Below, piece by piece: positions 44,969 through 54,977 of a stretch of DNA of 64,000 nt. The position numbers and the translations under genes were made by a program. Source of the DNA: Branchiostoma belcheri (Eukaryota; Chordata; Leptocardii; Amphioxiformes; Branchiostomatidae). Within the stretch, counting starts at the first letter, position 1. Every line of letters starts with the position of its first letter. The stretch is from contig NW_017804354.1 in assembly GCF_001625305.1 (NCBI RefSeq), forward strand, positions 750,286 through 814,285, read 5' to 3'. A model generated the notes under the pieces. That model saw nothing but the letters and a program-made list of their open reading frames with translations, did not search any database and was not told the origin of the DNA.

Positions 44969-47900
44969 CTCTCATAATGTCCACGCCTTGTCGCGGTATG
45001 ATAGCTTGCGTGTCTCAATGACCCCAAGAGCTATGCCAGCGGGAGTGCTTAGCACTCCTGGCAGGGTCACCCATGCTGGACAGGTCAAGGGGTAGAGGCC
45101 AGACGAAATGTGGACAACCTCTACCCAGAGGTTAAAAGGGTTGGCGTAGGGTCAACACCCCTACCTGTAAAAAGAAACAGTTACAGAAGCACCGATGATG
45201 AGAACCCAACATGAACCCGTCATGGGAAAGGAAGGGCCCCCACACAGGGGGTTCATGACGCTAGACAGTGAAAGCCGAAAGGAAACTGGAAAGCTGACTC
45301 CCCTTCTGACACCCAAGACAAGCATAAGAATAGGCGCATGGAATGTTAGAACCATGTATGAGTCAGGAAGAACAGCGCAAGTTGCTAAGGAAATGAGGAG
45401 CTATAGACTGTCTCTACTAGGGCTCAGTGAGACAAGATGGTTGCAGACAGGTCAGCTTAGACTAGCAACGGGAGAGTTGTTACTGTACTCAGGACACACT
45501 GAGGAGGGAGCCATACACTCGGAGGGAGTCGCCCTGATGCTGGCCAGGGAAGCACAGGGGGCACTCATAGGCTGGGAACCCGTTAGTCCACGCATCATAA
45601 CTGCCAAGTTTGCCACTAAGAAAAGCAACATTAACCTGCAAGTAATACAGTGCTATGCACCTACAAATGATGCTGAGGAAGAGAAGAAGGAGGAGTTCTA
45701 CAAGCAACTGCAAGATGTGCTAGATAAGGTTAGGAACAAAGACGTCACCTTACTCATGGGCGATTTTAATGCCAAGATAGGGTCAGACAACACAGGTCAT
45801 GAGGAAGTGATAGGTACACATGGGTTAGGCCAAATGAATGAGAATGGGGAAAGATTCACCAATCTGTGCTCTCTTAACCAACTTGTCATAGGAGGTAGCA
45901 TCTTCATGCACAAGCGCATCCACAAAGCCACATGGAGATCACCCGACCACATCACAGAAAACCAAATTGACCACATGTGTATCAGCCAGAAGTTCCGACG
46001 ACTGTGGAGTGATGTAAGGGTGATGAGAGGGGCAGATGTGTCTTCAGACCATCACCTTCTGGTGACGTCAGCACGGCTGCGGTTGAAGAAGTATTCCACA
46101 TCTAACAACCCACGTAAAAGATACAACGTAGGACTGCTTAAGGACAAGAACACACGGAAATCCTTCAAACTCAGCCTGTCCAATAAGTTCCAACCTCTAC
46201 AGGAACTTTTCAAGGAGGAAGATACAGGTATCGAGGACCAGTGGCAACAGGCCAAGAAGGGATGGCTGGACACATGTGAGGAGGTTTTGGGCAAGAAGAA
46301 AGCACATCAGAAAGAGTGGATCTCCTTCACCACCCTTCAGAAGTTGGAAGCTAGGAAACAGAAGAAAGCTGCTCTGAATGAAAGCCGAACAAGATCAGAG
46401 AAGGTTAAGGCACAGGAATCATACACGGCTGCAGATAAGGAAGTGAAAAGAAGTATCAAAAGGGACAAAAGGGACCACTTTGAAGAGCTAGCTAGGCAAG
46501 CAGAAGAAGCAGCAGGGAAGGGAAACCTGAAGGACCTGTACATGACAACGAGGAAACTAGCAGGGAAATTCCAGCAGGTGAACAAGCCGGTAAGGGATAA
46601 GGAGGGTAACCTACTCACAACAACGGAGGAGCAGCTGAAACGATGGGCGGAGCATTTCAGCGAACTACTAAACCGGCCAGCTCCAGATACACCTCCAGAC
46701 ATCCCACCTGCAGATGCAGAGTTACCCATCAACACAGGAAAACCTTCCAAGATAGAGATAAAGAAGGCCATAATGTCACTCAGCAATGGGAAATCAGCCG
46801 GACCAGACGATATACCTGCAGAAGCACTCAAGGCAGACATAACAAGCTCGGTCAACATGCTACACAGTCTGTTTGGTAAGATCTGGGAGGAGGAGCAAGT
46901 TCCATCAGAGTGGAGAGAGGGCATACTGGTTAAGCTTCCAAAGAAAGGGGATCTGAGCAGCTGCAGTAACTACAGGGGGATCATGCTTTTATCAACAGCG
47001 GGGAAAGTCTTCAACAGAATTCTTTTAGAACGAATGAGAGATGCTGTAGATGTCAAGCTTAGAGATGAACAGGCAGGGTTCCGTAAGAGTAGATCCTGTG
47101 CCGACCAGATCGCCACGCTGCGCATCATAATAGAACAGTCTCTGGAATGGAACTCTCCACTATACATTAATTTCATAGACTACGAAAAAGCTTTTGATAG
47201 CATAGATAGGGACACCTTGTGGAAGCTGCTACGACACTATGGGATACCAGAGAAGTTCATATCTCTAATCCAGAACACATACAGACACATGAGTTGTAAG
47301 GTAGCACATGCGGGACAGTTAACGGAAAGTTTTGAAGTGAAGACTGGAGTACGCCAGGGCTGTCTGCTCTCGCCACTTCTTTTCCTGTTGGTGATTGACT
47401 GGATCATGAAGACATCAACTACAGGAAGGAGAACTGGGATCCAGTGGTCACTCTGAACACAGCTAGAGGAATTAGACTTCGCAGATGATCTGGCACTTCT
47501 CTCACATAATCACATGCAGATGCAGGATAAAACAACCTGCCTGGACACAGTATCTGTCAGCACAGGACTTAAAATCAGTAAAAAGAAAACAGAACTCATG
47601 AAGATCAACACCACAAATAGTACACCAGTCATCATTGGAGGGGAAGAGGTGAAGGAGACGGAAGCCTTTGTGTACTTGGGTAGTGTGGTCGACCGACAAG
47701 GGGGCACGGATAGAGATGTAACAGCAAGGATTGGGAAGGCAAGGGCAGCGTTCATCATGCTAAGGAAGGTCTGGGCCTCTAGAGGGATTCGCAGAGCCAC
47801 TAAACTTCGCATCTTCAACTCCAACGTCAAATCAGTCCTCCTCTATGGATCAGAAACATGGCGAACAACAAGAGCCACACAGCACAGGTTACAGATCTTC

Positions 47901-48274
47901 ATCAACACCTGTCTCAGAAGAATCTTTAAGATCAGGTGGTGGGACAGAGTCAGCAACCAGGAGCTGTGGGACAGAGCAGGTCAGAAACCCATCAGAGAAC
48001 AGATTTTAAAGAGGAAATGGTCCTGGATAGGACACACGCTGAGGAAGGCCAACTCTAGTATCACTCAGCAGGCCCTGACCTGGAATCCGCAGGGGAAGAG
48101 AAGGAGGGGTAGACCTAAGAACAGCTGGAGAAGGGACACGGAGGAGGAGATGAGGAGTATCAGCACCAGCTGGCAGGACCTGAGAAAGAAGGCCCAGAGA
48201 CGAGTGCAGTGGAAGAACATCATCGGTGGCCTATGCCCTGGCAGGGGCGAAGGGCCTAAGTAAGTAAAAGTAAG
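44969..48274 (+). mobile_element. RTE-clade LINE, full length, 3306 bp
   Basis: Flanked by the perfect 14-bp direct repeat TTGCTGTGTCAGGT (44955-44968, 48275-48288) and ending in a (TAAG)n-like tail. Length and structure match intact RTE elements: a 5' region of about 230 bp, one long ORF, and almost no 3' untranslated part. Very little decay, so a young insertion. Confidence 0.9.
45195..48263 (+). pseudogene. RTE LINE ORF (endonuclease plus reverse transcriptase), one in-frame stop
   Basis: One frame of 1,022 codons plus the terminal stop. N-terminus: EEP endonuclease with RIGAWNVRTMYESGRTAQ, LGLSETRW, VIQCYAPTND, LMGDFNAKIG, QIDHMCISQKF and SSDHHLLVTS. Then a Lys/Glu-rich linker and reverse transcriptase with GKSAGPDDIPAEALK, PKKGDLSSCSNYRGIMLL, DEQAGFRKSRSCADQI, DYEKAFDSIDRDTLW, GVRQGCLLSPLLF and FADDLALLSHN. 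The tail is RRGRPKNSWRRDTEEEM. A single TGA at 47454-47456 stands where related elements have Trp, nine codons before the FADD motif. Without readthrough the protein lacks the catalytic Asp pair. Confidence 0.9.
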
Positions 48275-48757
48275 TTGCTGTGTCAGGTGGCAACTAAATG
48301 TGATATTCTTTATTCAATGTGGAACAGTGAGTTGTAATGCCAGCATTGATGATACCAGAATTATGTGCTGTATTTACATAATTAATATGCAGATATGCTA
48401 ATTAGCAATTAAAAAAATCCCAAAGATGCTTTAGTTCTTACCCTTGCTGTGTCAGGTGGCAACTGAATGTGATATTCTTTGTTTAGAATATGGAACAGTG
48501 AGTTGTAATACCCGCATTGAGGATACCGATATTATGTACAGTACTAACCTAATTAATATGCAAATTACCAACATGTCAAAATACCTCGAGATTATCCATT
48601 TGTTACCCTTGCTATGCCAGGTGTCAACAGAATGATAAATACAATAATTTCTGAATGCAAAGCAGCAAATTATTCTATCTGCTACGAGGATACCTAAGAT
48701 ATATACTGTATTTACCTTATCAATATGCAAATTACTAATTAGATAAGATTTTGTTAT

Positions 48758-49269
48758 GACTGATAATATGGTATTCTGATACCTATTCCGAAAGTGGACA
48801 GTTGCGTTAACTTGCATGGCGATGATAACAACTGTAAGTAATAAACTCCTGCTGAATATTAATGTGCCCAAAAATGCAGTGTTTTGCATTGATTTATAGG
48901 TCCCTCCGGTGCCGTTTAGGTCCCATTAAACTAATGGTTAGGATTTCCCAAAAAATACCAAAATATATTACTTCAAAATTTGGTATCTTGACTTAGCTTT
49001 GTTCGATTTGAAATCTGAAAATGGCATTTTGTTCGGGACGACAGGATCTATAATTTGGGCCTAATTTCTATATGCCATCGGTAAAGGAAAAAATCATGTT
49101 TGCTAGCTATGAATCGGTTTTGCATGTTGTTACCTTTAGGATGCGCTGGGGTCCACCGTTTCTCACACTTTGGTAAGGATGGCGGCCGATACAAAAAGTG
49201 CAGTATGCGAAATTTCGGCGCTGTGAGTCATACTGATCCGTTATTGACGCTTACCAACGTTTACCGACC
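48758..49269. other. No recognisable feature
   Basis: Non-coding sequence between the satellite and the next LINE, perhaps the LINE's 5' untranslated part toward its end. Confidence 0.3.
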
Positions 49270-52135
49270 CATTCTATGTCTTTAGACGGGTGGTTGATGA
49301 TGGTGAAGACAATGTCTAAGAACGGTCAGCGACGTTCGGGGTCCGGAAGCGACGACTTGAAGTCCTTGAACAATTCTGCACGTTCGACCGGCGAAGTCGC
49401 CATGGCGGACAAGTCACTTCTGGACGAGCTGAAAGCCACGATTGAAGCTGCTCTACAGCCCGTGCACGAGAAGCTCAAAGATATAGCAGCAGCGAGGGAT
49501 GTGCAGTGTCATGGTGCCACGACTCACGGTGCAAGCATTTCCAAGCAGTCAAACAGTCAGTCTTGAAGAAAGGCTTCTCAGACTAGAGCAAGGATGAAGT
49601 TGACTTCCAACACCCTACTTCTCTCCACATGTGAACACATACCGGACTCTTGTCAAGTCTTCCAGCCTACCGGAGTAACCACACATTTGAAACAGTCAAC
49701 ATGAACATCGCACAGGTGAACATCCGTTCCATCAATACGTCATCAACACTCGTCGAACACATGTGCATCTCTGACAAAACATTGACATACCCTGTTTATC
49801 AGAGGTCTGGAATAAAACAAACCACAGTGCCCTAAGTGACATGAAACTGACCTTCAGGAGTAGAGGCACAAAGAGAGGAGGAGGAGGAGCCATGACCAAA
49901 GACCACATCAAAGTACTAGAAATAAAACCGACCAACACGACACATGCGGACATTGCAGCTGTTAATATCTACTCAGACACTACGAGCTTTAATATGCCTC
50001 ATCTCATATGTCCCACCAGATAACAAGGAAGGACTATACAAAAAGTCATGTGCACACTTAAGTTTCTCCAGCGCACCAACAAACCCCTAATACTGTGCGG
50101 AAACTTTAACGTCCGTCACCCCGCATGGGGGGATGAAAGGGAAAACCACCCCGGAACCCTCCTCAACAACCATGATGATAGCAAACAACCTTCACGTCAT
50201 GAACAACCACAGACCAACAAGAGAGAACAGTGTTATTGATCTCACAATCACAAACGGACAAGCGACACAGCTGATAGAGAAATGGAGGGTACAACCTGAA
50301 GTTCAGCTGAAAACTGACCACCACCTGATCACTATGCAAGTTGGAACCAAGAAACCAGACATAAAAGTCCAAAGATGGGATCTTCGCAACGTGGACTGGC
50401 AGAGATAGAGGAATCTACACATGAGCATAATTCACAAATTGGTTGGAGCAAAATGCAGACAACACAATCTGTCAGCACCATTGTGTCTAGCCTGTGAAAC
50501 CCAAGCTCCGGGGGGGCTCCCTACATAGTCCGCCACTACTAGGGAGCCGGCGAAAACGAGGTTCAGTCAGGCTACACTGTGTCTGACCTGTACGAAAGCT
50601 TCAAAGCCACCATGATAAAATGCACAGAAGGAATCATAAGCAAGAGGACCATCACCAGACACAGCAAAGGTTACTGGAATGCTGCACTAGAAAAATAAAG
50701 ATCACAAAAACCGCCCTCAGAAAATTCCACAGAAGCAGGGACTCCCACAACCTCAAGTACCTGAAGGAGAAAGAAACATGGAAGAAAATGCACGCCCGAA
50801 CAAGAACTGGGAATTCTGACCGCGCAAGAACTGGGAATCATGATCACGCAAACCGCACTGCGACCTCTACTGGTCGTTCTCGAGAGCGGAAGTGTTCGGC
50901 GGAGGGCTACGCGCAATTCTCTGTGATGAGGCCTTCCGACCCAATCACACCATAACTAAAAAGCATAGACCCAGAGAAACCACAGGCCTTCTGGAAAACA
51001 ATCAAAATCCACCTCAGCAAGAACACAAAAGGCTAAGCAGTTATACAACCCTTGAATCACCTCTGTAAAAATGAAAGCGTCCCCGACGGAGAAACGCCCG
51101 TCCGACGCCGTCCCTGCCCGTCCTTAGCGGGAAACGGCGTCCTGACCGTCCCAACACAGTTGGCAGCGTCCACAAACTCCCGTCGGACGGCCGTCAACGG
51201 AGATCTAGCCATCACATACAAAGAGATCGCACAAGTGGCTACTGACACCTATGCCCCTAGCGGGGTAGATATGCCCGGAGAGCTTTCTCATGCCCTGGTT
51301 TTGATTCAGTGGTAACATCACATATACACAGCCAAGAGCCAACATCACATATCACTGCATCAAAGTAAGAAACAAAACATTAAATCAGAGCCTTTTCTTG
51401 TCTCCTCTGTTCATAGTTATCTGCCATGACCTTCCAGCATGGCAACAGACATCTTTGCCCATTTTCGGCATGTTGACCACTGTCAGAAGGCAACAAAACT
51501 TCTCATTTTTTCCAAAATCAGGCGAAAATAATTGCGCGCTCATGTCATCCATAAAACTTACTTGCTGTGGCCTAACCAAATGAAACAAGACACCAAGATA
51601 CTCATCCGGAAGCCCGGCAAGGACAACTACAACCAGATCAAGTCATACCGTCCGATCACCCTATCCAGGCAAGATAATGGAGCGTGTTGTCAACAACCGC
51701 CTCACATGGTGGCAGACATCCAACACAGGCGGCAGACCGGCACCGAAGTGCTTGGGTGTCCTCCGACTCACCCAGCACATCCAAGAAGCATGGAAACAGA
51801 ACCAATTGCCAAACAACAGCCGCTTTCTTCGAAGATAATGAAGCCTGCTTCGACTGGGTATGACAGGAAGGCCTACCACTGTACAAACTCATCAGGAGAG
51901 GTATCCAAGGTAGGATGCTCTGTTTTAATACCTCCACTACTTCCTGAAAGACAGAGAGGCCAACTTCAAAATCAACTCTATAACTACAACAACACAGCAA
52001 CACAACAACAGACCAAAGTAAGAATTCCCTCCACAAGGGGCAGTCCTATCCACTACACTCTGCAACATCTACACAGCAGACGCATACTCAGACATCCCAC
52101 TCAACAATTTCTAGTATGTTTTCCCGATGTTTAGA
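49270..52135 (+). mobile_element. Old I/jockey-like LINE, heavily decayed
   Basis: Plus strand. At 49276-49566 an open frame with MADKSLLDELKATIEAALQP could be ORF1. At 49700-50410 endonuclease pieces appear: NIAQVNIRSIN, PLILCGNFNVRHPAWGD, NSVIDLTITNGQ and LKTDHHLITMQVG. At 51590-52110 reverse-transcriptase pieces follow: TKILIRKPGKDNYNQIKSYR-PITL, KIMERVVNNRLTWW, YFLKDREANFKINS and PQGAVLSTTLCNIYTAD. Many frame changes and stops. An 87-bp MITE interrupts it at 50487-50573. Endonuclease and RT motifs place it near the I/jockey groups; the exact clade is unsure. Confidence 0.6.
50487..50573. mobile_element. Tiny MITE, 87 bp, palindromic
   Basis: Ends TAGCCTG / CAGGCTA, with an inner palindrome GGCTCCCTA / TAGGGAGCC. 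It is flanked by CATTGTGTC and CACTGTGTC (one mismatch), an 8-9-bp duplication consistent with a hAT- or Mutator-type origin. Confidence 0.65.
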
Positions 52136-52260
52136 ATAGGATGTTTTCACCCAACCAAAAAAAAATTCCAGTGCAAAAAATAGTCCCCGATAAAAAGCCT
52201 AAAACACGCCAAAATAACCAAAAACCTAAAACTCTGCTTGGAGAGTAAAATATAGCCATA
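52135..52260. repeat. About 110-bp repeat shared with 9497-9600
   Basis: The reverse complement of this stretch shares in order TATTTTACTCTCCAAGCAG, TTTTAGG, TTTTATCGGGG and TTTTTGCACTGGAATTTTT with 9497-9600, the left end of Tigger copy 1. It may be a terminal piece of a related transposon. Confidence 0.6.
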
Positions 52261-53123
52261 ACTTTGGACTGTGAGCTTTCATAAATAACATCACATATAC
52301 GTTTATTGCCCACGACCGCCAAGTATGGCGCAGGACGCTGTGCAGACGGAGGGACGACTTTGACGCAGGCCACTCACAGAGATAAGGAGACCTACTCAAG
52401 TACAAGTACAAGTAAGTATACGTTTATTGGTCCAATATATCTCCTATTCACGTACTCGGTTTGATCTACGTAAATAACCAAGTAAAATCTACCTATGTTA
52501 ACACATTCGAAAGAGCATTGTAACCGTTCTTACATAGCTACAGTTAGTAATAATGTGGTATTTATTTTCAGCTATTTATTGTGGCTCTGGAATGAAGTAC
52601 CACAGCTTTCCGAACTGTTATCGTGGTTCAGATGTGTGAGTATATTATTGTAATTCATACATATGTTTGTAATGAATGCATGATTGGTTGATATGATGTT
52701 TATTAAATGAAACACAATAAAGTAAGATAAGGTACTATTTACACTCTACAACGTATTATGTGAATATTTAGCAAGGAGTTCCTTTATTGATTTGTTTATT
52801 ATTTTGTATTATTTAATTTCTATTTCGTTTTGTTACATTTCAAGTTGAACAGATAGGTAATCCCTGAATAATGAGTAATGTGAGGTCTGTTTCGCCTATA
52901 TATAATCTTGTATCGTTGCATAATCTTGGATATTGTGTCGCTGAATAATTTATGCTCCTGCTGCTAATTCTTTGTTTTTGTTTGTTTTTAGTTGCCGAAT
53001 ACGGTAATTCATGATAAAGCGTGACGGTAAGCACAAGGCTACTGAGTAGCTAAAGTTTGTCTCCGTAGTTCTAACTTTGTTTTGTAAAACCACTGCAGGT
53101 AAAATCATCCTCTGTTAACACAT
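52261..53123. other. No gene seen
   Basis: A/T-rich sequence. The part at 52330-52415 shares short blocks with 3200-3255. An AATAAA on the minus strand near 52780 could be a distal polyadenylation signal for the lectin-type gene. Confidence 0.3.
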
Positions 53124-53127
53124 TAAC

Positions 53128-53590
53128 CCTACCTAGACCGGGCTTTTTGGCCTTGGTGGAACTGGGGTGGGGTATTGATGAAATTTAATGAAAATAACCT
53201 GTATATACCTGTTCTAATGATATGGTCCGCCATCTTGGATTTTGGCCAATGACGTCATCAAATTAGCATAAATTATACCTATTTAATGATAAAATTTACA
53301 TAAAATCATATGGGATGTTATTAATATTAGAAACCATAAGTAACTTGACATAAAACCCATGAAATTCTATTGTTGAAACAAAAATTACAAAATTTAGCAA
53401 AAAAATGCCTGTCAGAAACCTGTTGCCATGGCAACAGAAAAAATTATGATCTTATCCCAATGATAGAGAATTGTTGCCAACAATATTCTAGAAAAAGTCA
53501 CCAAGTTTGGCCGTTCTAGCGCTAGCCGTTCAGACGCTAGGTGACATCAAAGGCGCGGGCACTTTTAGCCCTCCCCCGGTCTAGGTAGGG
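53128..53590. mobile_element. piggyBac-type MITE (TTAA-flanked), 463 bp
   Basis: Flanked by TTAA at 53124-53127 and 53591-53594. The termini are the exact inverted repeat CCCTACCTAGACCGGG / CCCGGTCTAGGTAGGG (16 bp). Non-coding. The inverted repeats differ from the MITE at 20880, so it is a second family. It lies just downstream of the last lectin exon. Confidence 0.85.
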
Positions 53591-53814
53591 TTAAAAAGTA
53601 TTGTAACTTTTCTTATTGTACAGCTAGTAGTTAGTAGTAGTAGAGTGGTTTACTTCTCATAACAGACATCCTGGTTGCATTACCAATACTAGATTGTATA
53701 ATGTACATTCTCCAGATACCAAGGCTTTATAACATCCTCAGGCTAGTTGAGCAGTCCTGACTGTAGGAGATTTTCTACAGCTAGGTAAATCAAATGAAAC
53801 AATTTCACTACATT

Positions 53815-54977
53815 TTACGCATTATTCCCCTGACGGGTAACTCGTTCTGCGGCCTGTTTGCAAATGAAGGACCTCGTGTCTCGCTCATCGCAGGCCACGT
53901 CATACCATTGGTCAGTTTCCCGGACGTTTTTCATCACTATGGCAACACAGAAATTAATCTTGGCGCCGTCTGGTTGGGGGAATCCGGTTCTGAGGTCCAT
54001 TCGTGACCTAAGTTATAAGGGGAAAATAGTTGTTTCGTACAAGGCACAATGTGATAGGAACCCTATATATGCGCCAAGCATTATCAACGAAAGAAAACTT
54101 TCACAGCTCTATGTTATGTGCTAATGTATGTCTATTACTAAAATGTCATTCGAAGCCGTTCTTTTAATCGACACGACCAATAAAGTGATATTAACTTATT
54201 ATAGTTTATATATAATTTAAAGTGAATAACGACTTTTGGATATCAACAGTATCCAAAAGTCGTTGTTCACGTTAAATCATTCACATATTGCATAGACCGC
54301 CTAGGATCAATTTTAGGTTCAAACCGTACAAAGTAGTTGAATAATGTATTGATGGGATGGTATATATCCATCAATACAAGTTAAACTCCTCACCAGTCCG
54401 TATACGTCACAGGAATGCCGTCTGTCCACACAAAGGCTCGGGTCCTGTAGACATCGTAAAATCCTGGAAATAGAAAGAAATACTTTCTAACACAGGACAC
54501 CATTAGATGTATTAGAGATGTATCGTACCGTAACATTGACTTTATATACATGTAGAATAACTTCCCCTCTCCCGTCGTCTCTCTTTCTTTGGAAAAGAAC
54601 AGATTCTTTTAAAAACCCTTTGTGTCATTCTTGGTAACAATTCCATTTCTAGCCATTGCAATACAGCCCATCGTAATCTAATAATACCTTATGATTCAAT
54701 GCCATTCCACATTGCAACGCAGAGTTTTCTTAATATTAACGACAGGCAAGTGATATACCGATGAAAAGCGTCGGATCAGCGATACGTTTGACGACAACGT
54801 TGGTGACCAAAAGCACGTGGAGAAATTCCATTTCCTGTCGGTCAGAGACACTGGTTAAATTGGCGCCGTACTCGCGGCACTTCAGGTCTGATTCAACCCA
54901 GTTCAGCGGTACGCTCTGTCTGAAGGTCTGGTAGCAGTTCCGGCGGAACAAATGCCAGCCGCACGGGCAAATGAACC
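53815..54977 (-). CDS. C-terminal C-type lectin domain (three exons)
   Basis: Exons 54759-54977, 54394-54463 and 53815-54007. Motifs: CPCGWHLFRRNCYQTFRQSV, EYGANLTSVSDRQEMEFL, then the junction IGFYDVYRTRAFVWTDGIPV, TYTDW and FPQPDG, then INFCVAIVMK, WYDVACDE and SFICKQ. The four framework Cys and the Trp residues are kept. QPD followed by a WYD in the WND place resembles a calcium-binding galactose-type site, which is inference only. It ends 12 residues after the last Cys, so it is the true C-terminus. Confidence 0.8.

Larger units (their letters stand above)
44700..48757. repeat. Satellite of about 170-bp period, interrupted by a LINE
   Basis: Units start GATACC(T/A)-AATTATGTACTGTATTT and contain AATTAATATGCA, CCCTTGCTGTGTCAGGTG and AATGTGATATT. 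Approximate units: 44700-44870, 44871-44968 plus 48289-48350, 48351-48520, 48521-48687 and a partial 48688-48757. The RTE LINE at 44969-48274 sits in the second unit. The period is close to nucleosome spacing, which is common for satellites. Confidence 0.75.

Noticed and set aside
46337-46924. 195-codon minus-strand frame
   Set aside because: Antisense shadow of the RTE ORF; composition follows the coding strand.
51060-51200. Cluster of CCGTCC/GGACGG words
   Set aside because: No clear inverted repeat or duplication could be drawn; possibly just a G/C-rich patch in the old LINE.
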